From JAOARY01 sp045345765 (GTDB lineage Bacteria; Bacillota; Clostridia; Peptostreptococcales; Peptostreptococcaceae), in the NCBI GenBank assembly GCA_045345765.1, contig CP148265.1, positions 2,046,001 to 2,110,000 on the forward strand: a stretch of DNA of 64,000 bases, read 5' to 3'. Below are positions 54,512 through 62,604 of this stretch, piece after piece; the stretch's first letter is position 1, and each line of letters begins with the position of its first letter. A program made the translations under genes and the position numbers. The notes below the pieces were generated by a model. It was given only the letters and a program-made list of their open reading frames with translations, was not told where the DNA came from and made no database searches.

Positions 54512-55844
54512 CAATGATTTATTTAAAATGGCACTAGCTAATTTATTTAGAAGAAAAACAAGAACTATTCTTACAATTTTAGGAGTTATAATAGGTACAG
54601 CATCTATTGTAACTATGATGTCTTTAGGTATTGCAACTGAATATAATTTCAAAAAAGATTTGGAAAATTGGGGAGATTTAACAACTGTTGAAGTTCAAAA
54701 AGGTTGGAATGAAGACCCTAATGCTAAATTAAAATATCTTGATGATAGAACTGTATCTGTATTTAGAAAATTAAAGCATGTTGATGGTGTAATGCCTATA
54801 AAAAGTGAGAGAATGAATATTATAATGGGTGATTATAAAGCGAGTATAAATGTCATTGGAGTTAATCCTAACGATTTAGAGGCTTTTAAATTCAAGGCTG
54901 AAGAAGGTAGATTATTATCTGAATCGGATAGAGAGGCTATAATTTTAGGCGATAATATCAAAAGAAGATTTAGTAAGATGAATACAAAAAGATATGAAAG
55001 ATTAGATGAAAATAAGGTAAAGTTATTAAATAAAGATTTATTAATAACAAGTGATAGGATGTATGGAGAAAAAGATAGAGACAAGGATGATAAGGAATTA
55101 ACGCCAAGAGAAGTTAAATGTATAGGGATTTTAGAAGCAGCAAAAGATTATAGAGGGAATAATGCTTATATGAATTTATTTGCATTAGAAAAAATATTGG
55201 AAGAAGATAAGAAGGAAAGAAAGAAAAATGGAGATGATAAGGAAGATAATTATTCTCGTTATTCAAGAAATGATGGAAAACAAGATAAGTACGAGACTAT
55301 AAATGTTAAAGTTAATGATATGGAAAATGTATTGGAAGTTCAAGAAGCAATAGAAAAATTAGGTTTATCAGCTTATTCTGAGATGGATTATATAAAAAGA
55401 ATGAAAGACCAAGCTGAAAGTATGCAAAAGCTTCTTGGTGGGATAGGTGCTGTAAGTTTATTAGTTGCAGCAATAGGAATTACAAATACAATGGTAATGA
55501 GTATATATGAAAGAACTACAGAAATAGGAGTTATGAAGGTTATAGGTGCAAGAATAGCTGATATCAAGAAATTATTCTTAATAGAATCTGCTATGATTGG
55601 ATTTTTAGGAGGATTACTTGGACTACTCCTTAGTTATTTGGTCTCCTATTTATTAAATGGAGCTGGAAATATAGACCTTGGTAATTTTTCGATGCAAAAT
55701 TATGGTGATAAAATATCTATGATAACTTGGGAACTCGCTACTGGAGGGGTATTATTCTCTACTTTGATAGGTGTAATCTCAGGATATTCACCAGCTAGAA
55801 GAGCCATGAAACTAAGTGCTTTAGAAGCTATAAAAAATAGTTAA
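54504..55844 (+). CDS. ABC transporter permease, MacB/FtsX type
   Basis: A 446-residue permease with four helices: helix 1 at about 20-42 (RTILTILGVIIGTASIVTMM), a large extracytoplasmic domain with an Asp/Lys-rich insert (about 235-255), and three C-terminal helices in the FtsX domain (GIGAVSLLVAAIGITNTMVM onwards). It ends with ARRAMKLSALEAIK, the usual MacB coupling end. Overlaps the preceding gene by 8 bp; GAGGAG site. Closed by terminator element copy C. Confidence 0.92.
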   Translation: MNSNDLFKMALANLFRRKTRTILTILGVIIGTASIVTMMSLGIATEYNFKKDLENWGDLTTVEVQKGWNEDPNAKLKYLDDRTVSVFRKLKHVDGVMPIKSERMNIIMGDYKASINVIGVNPNDLEAFKFKAEEGRLLSESDREAIILGDNIKRRFSKMNTKRYERLDENKVKLLNKDLLITSDRMYGEKDRDKDDKELTPREVKCIGILEAAKDYRGNNAYMNLFALEKILEEDKKERKKNGDDKEDNYSRYSRNDGKQDKYETINVKVNDMENVLEVQEAIEKLGLSAYSEMDYIKRMKDQAESMQKLLGGIGAVSLLVAAIGITNTMVMSIYERTTEIGVMKVIGARIADIKKLFLIESAMIGFLGGLLGLLLSYLVSYLLNGAGNIDLGNFSMQNYGDKISMITWELATGGVLFSTLIGVISGYSPARRAMKLSALEAIKNS

Positions 55845-55870
55845 ATTTTAATTGTAAAAATTATATAAAT

Positions 55871-55976
55871 AAAAAAAAGCTGTCATATTAACAGATAATC
55901 TAATAATATATTGTGTTTATTTTAAATTTGTAACACTGTATATTGTAGCTTTATTTCTTAATGTGACAGTTTTTTT
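55871..55976 (+). terminator. Two-stem terminator element, family copy C
   Basis: Outer stem CTGTCATATTAA (55880) with TTAATGTGACAG (55958), one G-U, then T7. Inner stem AATATATTGTGTT (55905) with AACACTGTATATT (55932), one mismatch; loop TATTTTAAATTTGT. Closest to copies B and D in sequence. Confidence 0.75.
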
Positions 55977-56103
55977 ATAAATAATTAAAATATAATTGTG
56001 CGTCATAATAATTAAATGGTTATAATTAATATATTAGTTTATTTTTAATTTTTTAGAAAATAAAAATAATTGATAATAATTTAAATAATTAGGGGGGCTT
56101 TAT

Positions 56104-56985
56104 TTGAAAGAAAAAAATATAAAAACTTTGGTTTTAATGGGCGTATTTTTCACTTCGTTTTCATCAATATTAGTTAAATTTTCAACATCACATCCACTTA
56201 TAATTGCAACTTATAGATTGCTATTTACATCGATTATATTGTTTCCAATAGTAATTACAAAGGAAAGAGAGAATTTAAAAAAGTTGAATTTAAAAATGAT
56301 AGGTATAACTGCGCTTAGTGGAATATTTTTAGCAATTCATTTTTCTTCTTGGTTTTTATCTTTAAGATATACAACAGTTGCAAGTTCAACTGTATTAGTT
56401 GATACTCACAGTTTATTTGTTGTTGCATTTAGTTATATATTTTTAAAAGAAAAAGTATCAAAAAAGGCATTATTTTTTATATTATTAACTTTTGTTGGGA
56501 GTATAGTTATTTCTTTTGGAGATTTTTCATTAGGAAAAGAAGCTTTATTTGGAGATTTTTTAGCTATAATAGGAGCTTTTAGTGTTTCGTTATATATGAT
56601 TATAGGTAGAAGTGTTAGAAAGTATTTAAATGTTAATACCTATACTTTTTTAGTATATAGTTTTTGTACTATGACTTTGGTAATACTAGATATTATATTT
56701 AAAGTGCCATTTAAGGTTAGTTCTAATAAAGAATATATGATATTTTTAGGCTTGGCGGTAGTTTGTACTTTACTTGGTCATAGTGTATTTAATTTTGCAT
56801 TAGAACATGTAAAGGCAACATTTGTATCAACAGCTCTTTTAGCAGAACCTATATTTGCGAGTATAATGGCTATAATATTCTTTAAAGAAATGCCAAAATT
56901 GACGATATTAATTGGTGGTTTTATGGTGTTATTTGGAATATTTAATTATATAAAATTGGATTCAAAAGAAAAGAAAGTTGCCTAA
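56104..56985 (+). CDS. EamA-family (drug/metabolite) transporter, second paralogue
   Basis: A 293-residue protein with about ten membrane helices and two EamA repeats; first half STSHPLIIATYRLLFTS, second half AIIGAFSVSLYMIIGR, ending with EPIFASIMAIIFF, all typical. It starts with TTG after GGGGGGC. Little sequence likeness to the paralogue at 8076, so a different substrate is probable. Monocistronic, terminated by element copy D. Confidence 0.88.
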   Translation: MKEKNIKTLVLMGVFFTSFSSILVKFSTSHPLIIATYRLLFTSIILFPIVITKERENLKKLNLKMIGITALSGIFLAIHFSSWFLSLRYTTVASSTVLVDTHSLFVVAFSYIFLKEKVSKKALFFILLTFVGSIVISFGDFSLGKEALFGDFLAIIGAFSVSLYMIIGRSVRKYLNVNTYTFLVYSFCTMTLVILDIIFKVPFKVSSNKEYMIFLGLAVVCTLLGHSVFNFALEHVKATFVSTALLAEPIFASIMAIIFFKEMPKLTILIGGFMVLFGIFNYIKLDSKEKKVA

Positions 56986-57048
56986 AATAGATATCTAGTT
57001 TAGATATAATTAACAATTTTTTATTTAGAAATAATAGATTTTTAAATA

Positions 57049-57150
57049 AAAAGGTTGTCAGATTAGAAAATTCAGTTGAAATATATTGTGTTATGTAAAA
57101 ATAAACACAATAGTTTCTAGTTATTTTTCTTAATTTGACAACCTTTTTTT
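57049..57150. terminator. Two-stem terminator element, family copy D (bidirectional)
   Basis: Outer stem AAGGTTGTCAGATTA (57051) with TAATTTGACAACCTT (57131), 15 bp with one G-U, flanked by T7 on the right and, on the minus strand, TTTTTATTT. Inner stem TATTGTGTT (57084) with AACACAATA (57104). It separates convergent EamA and ftsZ. Confidence 0.75.
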
Positions 57151-57215
57151 ATTATCTATTATAGATATTTTTTTATTTATAATGAATTAAAATTTAAATT
57201 AATCATAAGTGTTTA

Positions 57216-58187
57216 TTAATTTAAAAAATCACCTTCATCATTAAATCCAGTACCAATAATAGTTACTTTTACTTTATCATTTAAAGACTCATCTATTGAT
57301 GCTCCAAATATTACATTTGCATCTTCATGAACAAAATCTCTCATGTATTCAGCACATTCACTAACTTCAAATAAACCAAGATCCATGTTTGAAGTTACAT
57401 TCATTAAAACGCCTGTGGCATTATTAATATTTCGCTCTACTAAAGGACTTTTAAGTGCATTTTCTATTGCCATTATAGCTCTATCTTCACCATGACCAAC
57501 ACCCATACCCATATAAGCTTCGCCTTTATTTTTCATTATTGTTTGTATATCTGCAAAATCAAGATTTATTATACCTGGAACAGATATCAAATCAGAAATA
57601 CCTTGTATTCCTTGTGTAACGACTTTATCAGCAGTCTTAAAAGCATCTGTCATAGTGATTTTTTTATCTGCTAATGTAAGTAATTTCTCATTAGAAACAA
57701 CAATTAGAGTATCTACGTTCTTTTTTAAATTATCCAGACCAAAGTTTGCATTAATACTTCTTTTTCTACCTTCAAATTTAAATGGAATAGTAACTATTGC
57801 AACTGTTAGTATATCTAAATCTTTTGCTATTCTTGCAATTTCAGGTGCAGCACCAGTTCCAGTACCACCACCCATACCAGCAGTTATAAACAGCATATCA
57901 GTATCAGCTAAAAGTTCCTTAACTTCATTTTCGCTTTCTAATAATGCTTTTGAGCCTATTTCAGGATTAGCACCTGCACCGAGCCCTTTTGTTAAGATTT
58001 GACCTATATGAACTTTGTTATTTGAAGGAGAGTTTTTTAGTGCCTGAGCATCGGTATTTACACATATGTATTCAACACCCTTAACATTTTCTTCTATCAT
58101 TCTACCAACAGTGTTTCCACCGCCACCACCAACGCCAATGACTTTTATTTTAGCATCAGCAGAAATATCACTTAAAAAATTTTCCAT
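57216..58187 (-). CDS. ftsZ: Cell-division GTPase FtsZ lacking the C-terminal tail
   Basis: Tubulin-like GTPase of the division ring. Both catalytic parts are intact: GGGTGTG (residues 107-113) for GTP binding and the T7 loop NLDFAD (208-213) for hydrolysis in the polymer. The protein stops at 323, eight residues after VTIIGTGF, so it has only the globular core; there is no disordered linker and no conserved end peptide (of the type DIPxFLR) that binds FtsA, ZapA or SepF. The DNA after the stop shows no frameshifted tail. Stand-alone, not in a dcw cluster. AAGGATG ribosome site. Confidence 0.92.
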   Translation of the reverse strand: MENFLSDISADAKIKVIGVGGGGGNTVGRMIEENVKGVEYICVNTDAQALKNSPSNNKVHIGQILTKGLGAGANPEIGSKALLESENEVKELLADTDMLFITAGMGGGTGTGAAPEIARIAKDLDILTVAIVTIPFKFEGRKRSINANFGLDNLKKNVDTLIVVSNEKLLTLADKKITMTDAFKTADKVVTQGIQGISDLISVPGIINLDFADIQTIMKNKGEAYMGMGVGHGEDRAIMAIENALKSPLVERNINNATGVLMNVTSNMDLGLFEVSECAEYMRDFVHEDANVIFGASIDESLNDKVKVTIIGTGFNDEGDFLN

Positions 58188-58381
58188 AAACTATCATCCT
58201 TTTCAATTGTTTTATATATTATTTTTACCCAAAAGGTTGTATTCAAATATGATATAAATAAAACTCGCTAATATTATTTTAATATGTTTTTTATAAAAAT
58301 GCATTAATTAATTCAAATTAGATGATTTTAATGTTTTTTTAATTCAAATTATTGAGTAATTAAAATTTATTTTGACAATAA

Positions 58382-58412
58382 AAATGAAGCAGATTAAAAT
58401 TCTGCTTCATTT
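58382..58412 (-). terminator. Terminator of namZ
   Basis: AAATGAAGCAGA / TCTGCTTCATTT, 12-bp stem, 7-nt loop, followed on the minus strand by TTATTG; the outer A-T arms supply the U-tract. Confidence 0.8.
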
Positions 58413-58421
58413 AAGATTTAT

Positions 58422-59678
58422 TTATTCAAATAAATAATCCACATGATTTTTATTTTCAACTGTATTTAAAGTTGTTTCTTTATCTATATTTTTGTTCGAA
58501 TAATCATATATGAGATATTTTGATCTAAGCTTTAAGAATTTGTTTAAATCATCTTGATATGAATTAACTATTTCTTTTGGGGAAGTATGTGATTCTAATA
58601 ACTTTCCGAATTTATCAGTACCAATAATTTTTTCAAACATTATTATATTATTTTTAGATTTTGGAACTTCAAAATTAGTTAATTTGTGCGCATATGTTAA
58701 AGCGTATATGCCTGTTTTACAAGGATTAAATTTCTTATAATCAGTTATTTTAAGTGCTACTCCGTTTCTACTTCCTATTGTTTTTGGAATGAACTTAACA
58801 CCTTCTAATGAAGATGAATTTAAAAGATTGGCAAATTCATTTGAATTTTTTATAGCAGAAGAACCGATGAATTTAAATTTTTCACCTTGGCCAACACCTG
58901 TACCACTACCAATACCTGTTGCCATATAGCCAAAAGCAGAATCTAAATCAGGTATATTTGGAGAAGTCATTTTCCATGGTAAATTGGTATCTTGATAAAC
59001 CATATCTCTATAATAATTTTTCATTGTAATAATTTGTAGATCACAATCTATATTTCTATTAAAAAACTTTGCTATTTCACCAACTGTCATACCATGAGCC
59101 ATTGGCATAGCATCTATACCTACAAATGATTTGTATTTTGGTTCTAAAGTAAAACCTTCAACAATATGACCACCAACTGGATTTGGTCTATCTAATACAA
59201 TTATTTTTTTATTATACTTTTTAGCTGCTATCATAGAATAATTAAGTGTGGATATATAAGTATAAGTTCTAGAACCTATATCTTGAATATCAAATATCAA
59301 AACATCAATATCTTTAAGCATATGTTCTGCAATCATTCTATTAGGTCCATATAGGCTATAAACAGGAATATTATATTTTGGATGAACACTTGACTCAATA
59401 TATTTTCCTGCTTTAGTAAGACCATCAAGACCATGTTCTGGAGTGTATAATGCTTTTAAATTAGTTTTTTTGTAATTGTATAATACCTCATAAGTATTTT
59501 CACCTTTAGAATTAATACCTGTTTGATTAGTTATAACACCGATATTTTTATTATTTATTAGGTGAGAGTATTCACTAATAAGTCTTTCATTTCCTAAAAT
59601 TACCTTGTTATTATCAGCAAAAACTATATTTGAAGATAATAATATCATTGTTAAAACAAAAGAAAAAATTCTTCTCAT
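58422..59678 (-). CDS. Exo-beta-N-acetylmuramidase NamZ family (DUF1343)
   Basis: A 418-residue secreted enzyme with signal peptide MRRIFSFVLTMILLSSNIVFA. DUF1343/GH171 motifs are clear: GVITNQTGI, LYTPEHGLDG, VLIFDIQDIGSRTYTYIST, VLDRPNPVGG, GMTVGEIAKFFN, and WKMTSPNIP. Family members remove terminal MurNAc from peptidoglycan fragments in cell-wall recycling. It carries its own terminator and is separate from ptsH upstream. Start codon preceded by GGGGC, a fair ribosome site. Confidence 0.9.
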   Translation of the reverse strand: MRRIFSFVLTMILLSSNIVFADNNKVILGNERLISEYSHLINNKNIGVITNQTGINSKGENTYEVLYNYKKTNLKALYTPEHGLDGLTKAGKYIESSVHPKYNIPVYSLYGPNRMIAEHMLKDIDVLIFDIQDIGSRTYTYISTLNYSMIAAKKYNKKIIVLDRPNPVGGHIVEGFTLEPKYKSFVGIDAMPMAHGMTVGEIAKFFNRNIDCDLQIITMKNYYRDMVYQDTNLPWKMTSPNIPDLDSAFGYMATGIGSGTGVGQGEKFKFIGSSAIKNSNEFANLLNSSSLEGVKFIPKTIGSRNGVALKITDYKKFNPCKTGIYALTYAHKLTNFEVPKSKNNIIMFEKIIGTDKFGKLLESHTSPKEIVNSYQDDLNKFLKLRSKYLIYDYSNKNIDKETTLNTVENKNHVDYLFE

Positions 59679-59878
59679 AAAAAAGCCCCTTTCACAAATT
59701 TATAATCATTTTATTTTAGATATCTTTTATTTGTATGTATCTAGGATAATATTTTTTAGCTCAAAAATAAAGCTTTTTATCAATATTGTAAAGAAGATTT
59801 AACTATTATGTTTTTTTTATGTCTTAGTTTATCTTTGGGTTTATTTATAATACGATTAAATTCAAAAATTTTTTATAA

Positions 59879-59933
59879 AAATACAAAAGAAAAAGAGCCA
59901 AAATAATATTTTGACTCCCCTTCTTTTGTATTT
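59879..59933 (-). terminator. Terminator of ptsH
   Basis: AAATACAAAAGAA / TTCTTTTGTATTT outer stem (13 bp) enclosing CAAAAT / ATTTTG; on the minus strand TTATAAAAAATTTTTG follows. Confidence 0.75.
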
Positions 59934-59941
59934 AAAAATTT

Positions 59942-60202
59942 TTATTCTAAATGCTCAGCCATTACAGCAGAAAGTTCTTCTAATGCAGCAGCTTCATCAG
60001 CACCTTCAGTTATTATTGTAACTTCTTGGTTTTGCTTGATTCCTAAAGACATAAGTCCCATTATACTCTTTGCATTAACTTTTTTTCCGTTAGTTTCAAC
60101 AAATACGTCAGAGTTAAATTTAGATGCAGACTTTACAAATATTCCTGCTGGTCTTGCATGTAAACCATTTTCAGCTTTTACTACTATTTTTTTTGATGCC
60201 AT
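59942..60202 (-). CDS. ptsH: Phosphocarrier protein HPr
   Basis: An 86-residue phosphate relay protein of the sugar phosphotransferase system. His15 in GLHARPAGIFVKSAS accepts phosphate from enzyme I, and Ser46 in AKSIMGLMSLG is the regulatory site for HPr kinase, so CcpA-type control is possible. AGGAGG ribosome site. It follows ptsI by 167 bp, in the reverse of the common ptsH-ptsI order. Confidence 0.96.
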   Translation of the reverse strand: MASKKIVVKAENGLHARPAGIFVKSASKFNSDVFVETNGKKVNAKSIMGLMSLGIKQNQEVTIITEGADEAAALEELSAVMAEHLE

Positions 60203-60266
60203 TTTTATTCCTCCTAAAATATAAAAAAATAAGTTTTTTAAAACCTAATTGATTTTTAAATAGATA

Positions 60267-60335
60267 CATAACTTTCTTAAGTGAGCTTACAATGTTTTTA
60301 CTTGATGAAAATAAAAATATATTAAGAAAGTTATG
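60267..60335 (-). promoter_or_regulatory. Hairpin between ptsI and ptsH
   Basis: CATAACTTTCTTAA pairs perfectly over 14 bp with TTAAGAAAGTTATG around 41 nt that hold an inner ATGTTTTTA / TAAAAATAT stem. Only a weak U-rich tail follows. It could be a processing site, an attenuator or a stabiliser of ptsH mRNA. Confidence 0.5.
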
Positions 60336-60369
60336 AACAATTTATTAAACTGCTTTTTAGCAATTATAA

Positions 60370-62094
60370 TTAAAATACGGTGATTCCTAATTTCTTTAAT
60401 TCATTATGAGCAAAATCTTGAACTTCTTTAGCTGTATCTAAAGTTAAAGCTTTTTTTGCTATTTCTTTAGCTTCTTTCATTGAAGTTGAACGTATAACTT
60501 TTTTAACTGCTTGAATAGATGGTGCATTCATTGAAAATTCATCTAAGCCCATACCTAAAAGGATTAAAGTACTTTCTGGTGTTGAAGCCATTTCTCCACA
60601 CATACCAGTAAATTTACCTTCCTTATGTGATGCATCTATAACCATTTTAACTAATTTTAATATAGCTGGATGTAGAGGGTTATATAGATTAGAAATCTTT
60701 TCATTCATTCTATCTACGGCTAATGTATATTGGCATAAATCATTAGTACCTATACTAAAGAAATCTACATGTTTTGCAATTTGGTCAGCGATTATTGCTA
60801 CTGATGGAATTTCTACCATTATACCAATTTCTATATTTTTATCATAAGATATATTTTCTTTATCTAATTCATCTTTACATTCTTCAACTATTTCATTTGC
60901 TTTTATAATTTCTTCAAGAGATGATACCATAGGGTACATTATTCTTGCTTTTCCAAATGAACTAGCACGTAATATTGCTCTTAATTGAGTCTTAAACATA
61001 TCCTTTTGTTCTAAACAGATTCTAAGTGCTCTATAGCCTAAAAATGGATTTAATTCTTTTGGTAAATCAAAATAAGATAAGTTTTTATCTCCACCAATAT
61101 CTAAAGTTCTTATTATTACTGGTTTATTTTCCATTTTTTCTAATACAATTTTATAAGATTCAAATTGTTCATCTTCAGTAGGGAAATTATCTCTACCCAT
61201 ATATAAAAATTCACTTCTATAAAGTCCAATAGCCTGTGCATTATTTTCTAGTACACCATCCATATCTGAAGGCGCTCCTATATTTGCAGCCATTTCAACA
61301 TGGTGATTATCTAAAGTTATAGCTTTTTCATTTTTTAATTTATCTAAATCTTTTTTATAAGATAAAAAGTCTTTTGCTTTTTTACTATATTCATCTAAAA
61401 GTTCTTTAGATGGATTGATATGAATTGTACCATTAATAGCATCCATTATAAGCATATCACCATCATTGATATCTTTAGTTGCTGTTTTAGCACCAACAAT
61501 ACCTGGTAATTCTAAAACTCTTGCTATGATAGCTGTGTGAGAAGTTTTACCTCCTATATCAGTAGCAAAACCTTTTACAAATTTTTTATCTATTACAGCT
61601 GTCTGTGAAGGCGTTAAATCATGTGCAAGAAGTATGACTTCTTCATCAATTAAAGATACATCATTTATCTTTTTATTTAATGAATTTAATACCATTCTGC
61701 TACCAACATCTTTAATATCAGCTGCTCTTTCTTTAAAATATTCATTATCCATACCTAAAAACATATTAGAGAAAAACTCCACTGTTTCATTTATAGCATA
61801 ATCAACATTTGCTTTTTCGTTGTTAATTTTAGATTCGATAGAACCTATAAATTCTGGATCATCTAAAAACATCATATGTGCATCAAATAATGCTAATTTA
61901 TCTTCTGATAATGTTTTTGATGCTTTTTGTTTTATAGTTTGAATTTGATTTCTACTTTGTTCAATTGCTTTACTTAATTTTTCTAATTCTAAAGAAGGAT
62001 TAGATTCTGTTTTTTTTATATTTAATTCTTCCTCTTTTATAACAAATGCTTTTGCGATTGAAATTCCTGATGAAACACCAAGTCCTTTAACCAA
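60370..62094 (-). CDS. ptsI: Phosphoenolpyruvate-protein phosphotransferase (enzyme I)
   Basis: First enzyme of the PTS: moves phosphate from PEP to HPr. About 574 residues with the HPr-binding helical domain, catalytic His near 190 in GGKTSHTAIIAR, and a PEP-binding barrel with GLYRSEFLYMGR, MYPMVSSLEE, FSIGTNDLCQY and the Cys in GMCGEMAS. The TTG at 62094 is chosen: it is nine bases after GAGAGG and gives the family start VKGLGVSSG; ATG 62103 abuts the ribosome site. A sigma-54 promoter lies 190 bp upstream. Confidence 0.96.
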   Translation of the reverse strand: MVKGLGVSSGISIAKAFVIKEEELNIKKTESNPSLELEKLSKAIEQSRNQIQTIKQKASKTLSEDKLALFDAHMMFLDDPEFIGSIESKINNEKANVDYAINETVEFFSNMFLGMDNEYFKERAADIKDVGSRMVLNSLNKKINDVSLIDEEVILLAHDLTPSQTAVIDKKFVKGFATDIGGKTSHTAIIARVLELPGIVGAKTATKDINDGDMLIMDAINGTIHINPSKELLDEYSKKAKDFLSYKKDLDKLKNEKAITLDNHHVEMAANIGAPSDMDGVLENNAQAIGLYRSEFLYMGRDNFPTEDEQFESYKIVLEKMENKPVIIRTLDIGGDKNLSYFDLPKELNPFLGYRALRICLEQKDMFKTQLRAILRASSFGKARIMYPMVSSLEEIIKANEIVEECKDELDKENISYDKNIEIGIMVEIPSVAIIADQIAKHVDFFSIGTNDLCQYTLAVDRMNEKISNLYNPLHPAILKLVKMVIDASHKEGKFTGMCGEMASTPESTLILLGMGLDEFSMNAPSIQAVKKVIRSTSMKEAKEIAKKALTLDTAKEVQDFAHNELKKLGITVF

Positions 62095-62188
62095 TATAAT
62101 CATCCTCTCAATTATAAACTGTTAAACTTATTTTATTTTTATTTATATATAAAGTTCTTAACTTTTAAAGTCCATATTTATTCCCGTG

Positions 62189-62231
62189 CTTTTTATAAAT
62201 GGGAGGCATAGCCTCCACTATTTATAAAAAG
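62189..62231 (-). promoter_or_regulatory. Hairpin in the ptsI leader
   Basis: CTTTTTATAAAT and ATTTATAAAAAG-type arms (62189-62200, 62220-62231) enclose a second GGAGGC / GCCTCC stem. It lies between the predicted start point (about 62272) and ptsI. The GGAGG in the stem on the minus strand is not near a start codon. Role unknown. Confidence 0.5.
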
Positions 62232-62281
62232 TTTTAAATGTACAAAGGGAATTAAATCTTATCAAAGGGTACTTTACATTA

Positions 62282-62299
62282 ATGCAACATGCGTGCCAA
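62282..62299 (-). promoter_or_regulatory. Sigma-54 (-24/-12) promoter of ptsI
   Basis: On the minus strand TTGGCACGCATGTTGCAT matches TGGCACG-N4-TTGCA exactly, with GG and GC 12 bp apart. Start point near 62272, about 180 bp before ptsI. The neighbouring gene is a sigma-54 activator. Confidence 0.88.
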
Positions 62300-62426
62300 A
62301 AATAAAAAAATAAACAGAATGAAAAACGTAATCATTCTAAATACTTAATTCAAAACAAAAAAAATAAAAAAAACAAAAAAATTAAATTTAAAAAAACAAA
62401 AAAATTAGACAAAATAAAATATGAGT

Positions 62427-62495
62427 TGATAAAAAATATCAGGGGGGTATGATAAAAAATATCAACTGTTGATATTTTTTATCATACCCCCCTGA
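62427..62495. promoter_or_regulatory. Three-site enhancer and 27-bp perfect hairpin upstream of ptsI
   Basis: TGATAAAAAATATCA occurs at 62427 and 62450 and inverted at 62470, centre spacings 23 and 20 bp. Sites two and three, with flanking C6/G6 runs, form a perfect 27-bp stem (62439-62465 / 62469-62495) with a CTG loop. It lies about 155-225 bp before the sigma-54 start point, the usual range for activator sites. It may also terminate the activator gene. Confidence 0.65.
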
Positions 62496-62604
62496 AAAAT
62501 TTTCAATTAAAGTATGAAAGCTTTATATTAAAGTATAAAATAATTAATTATATTTTTTAATATATTATAAATTTATTGTTGAATAGATGATAAGTTTATG
62601 AAAA

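Noticed and set aside
57492..58257. Plus-strand frames of 60-115 codons opposite ftsZ
   Set aside because: Antisense shadows of a well-conserved gene, with no ribosome sites.
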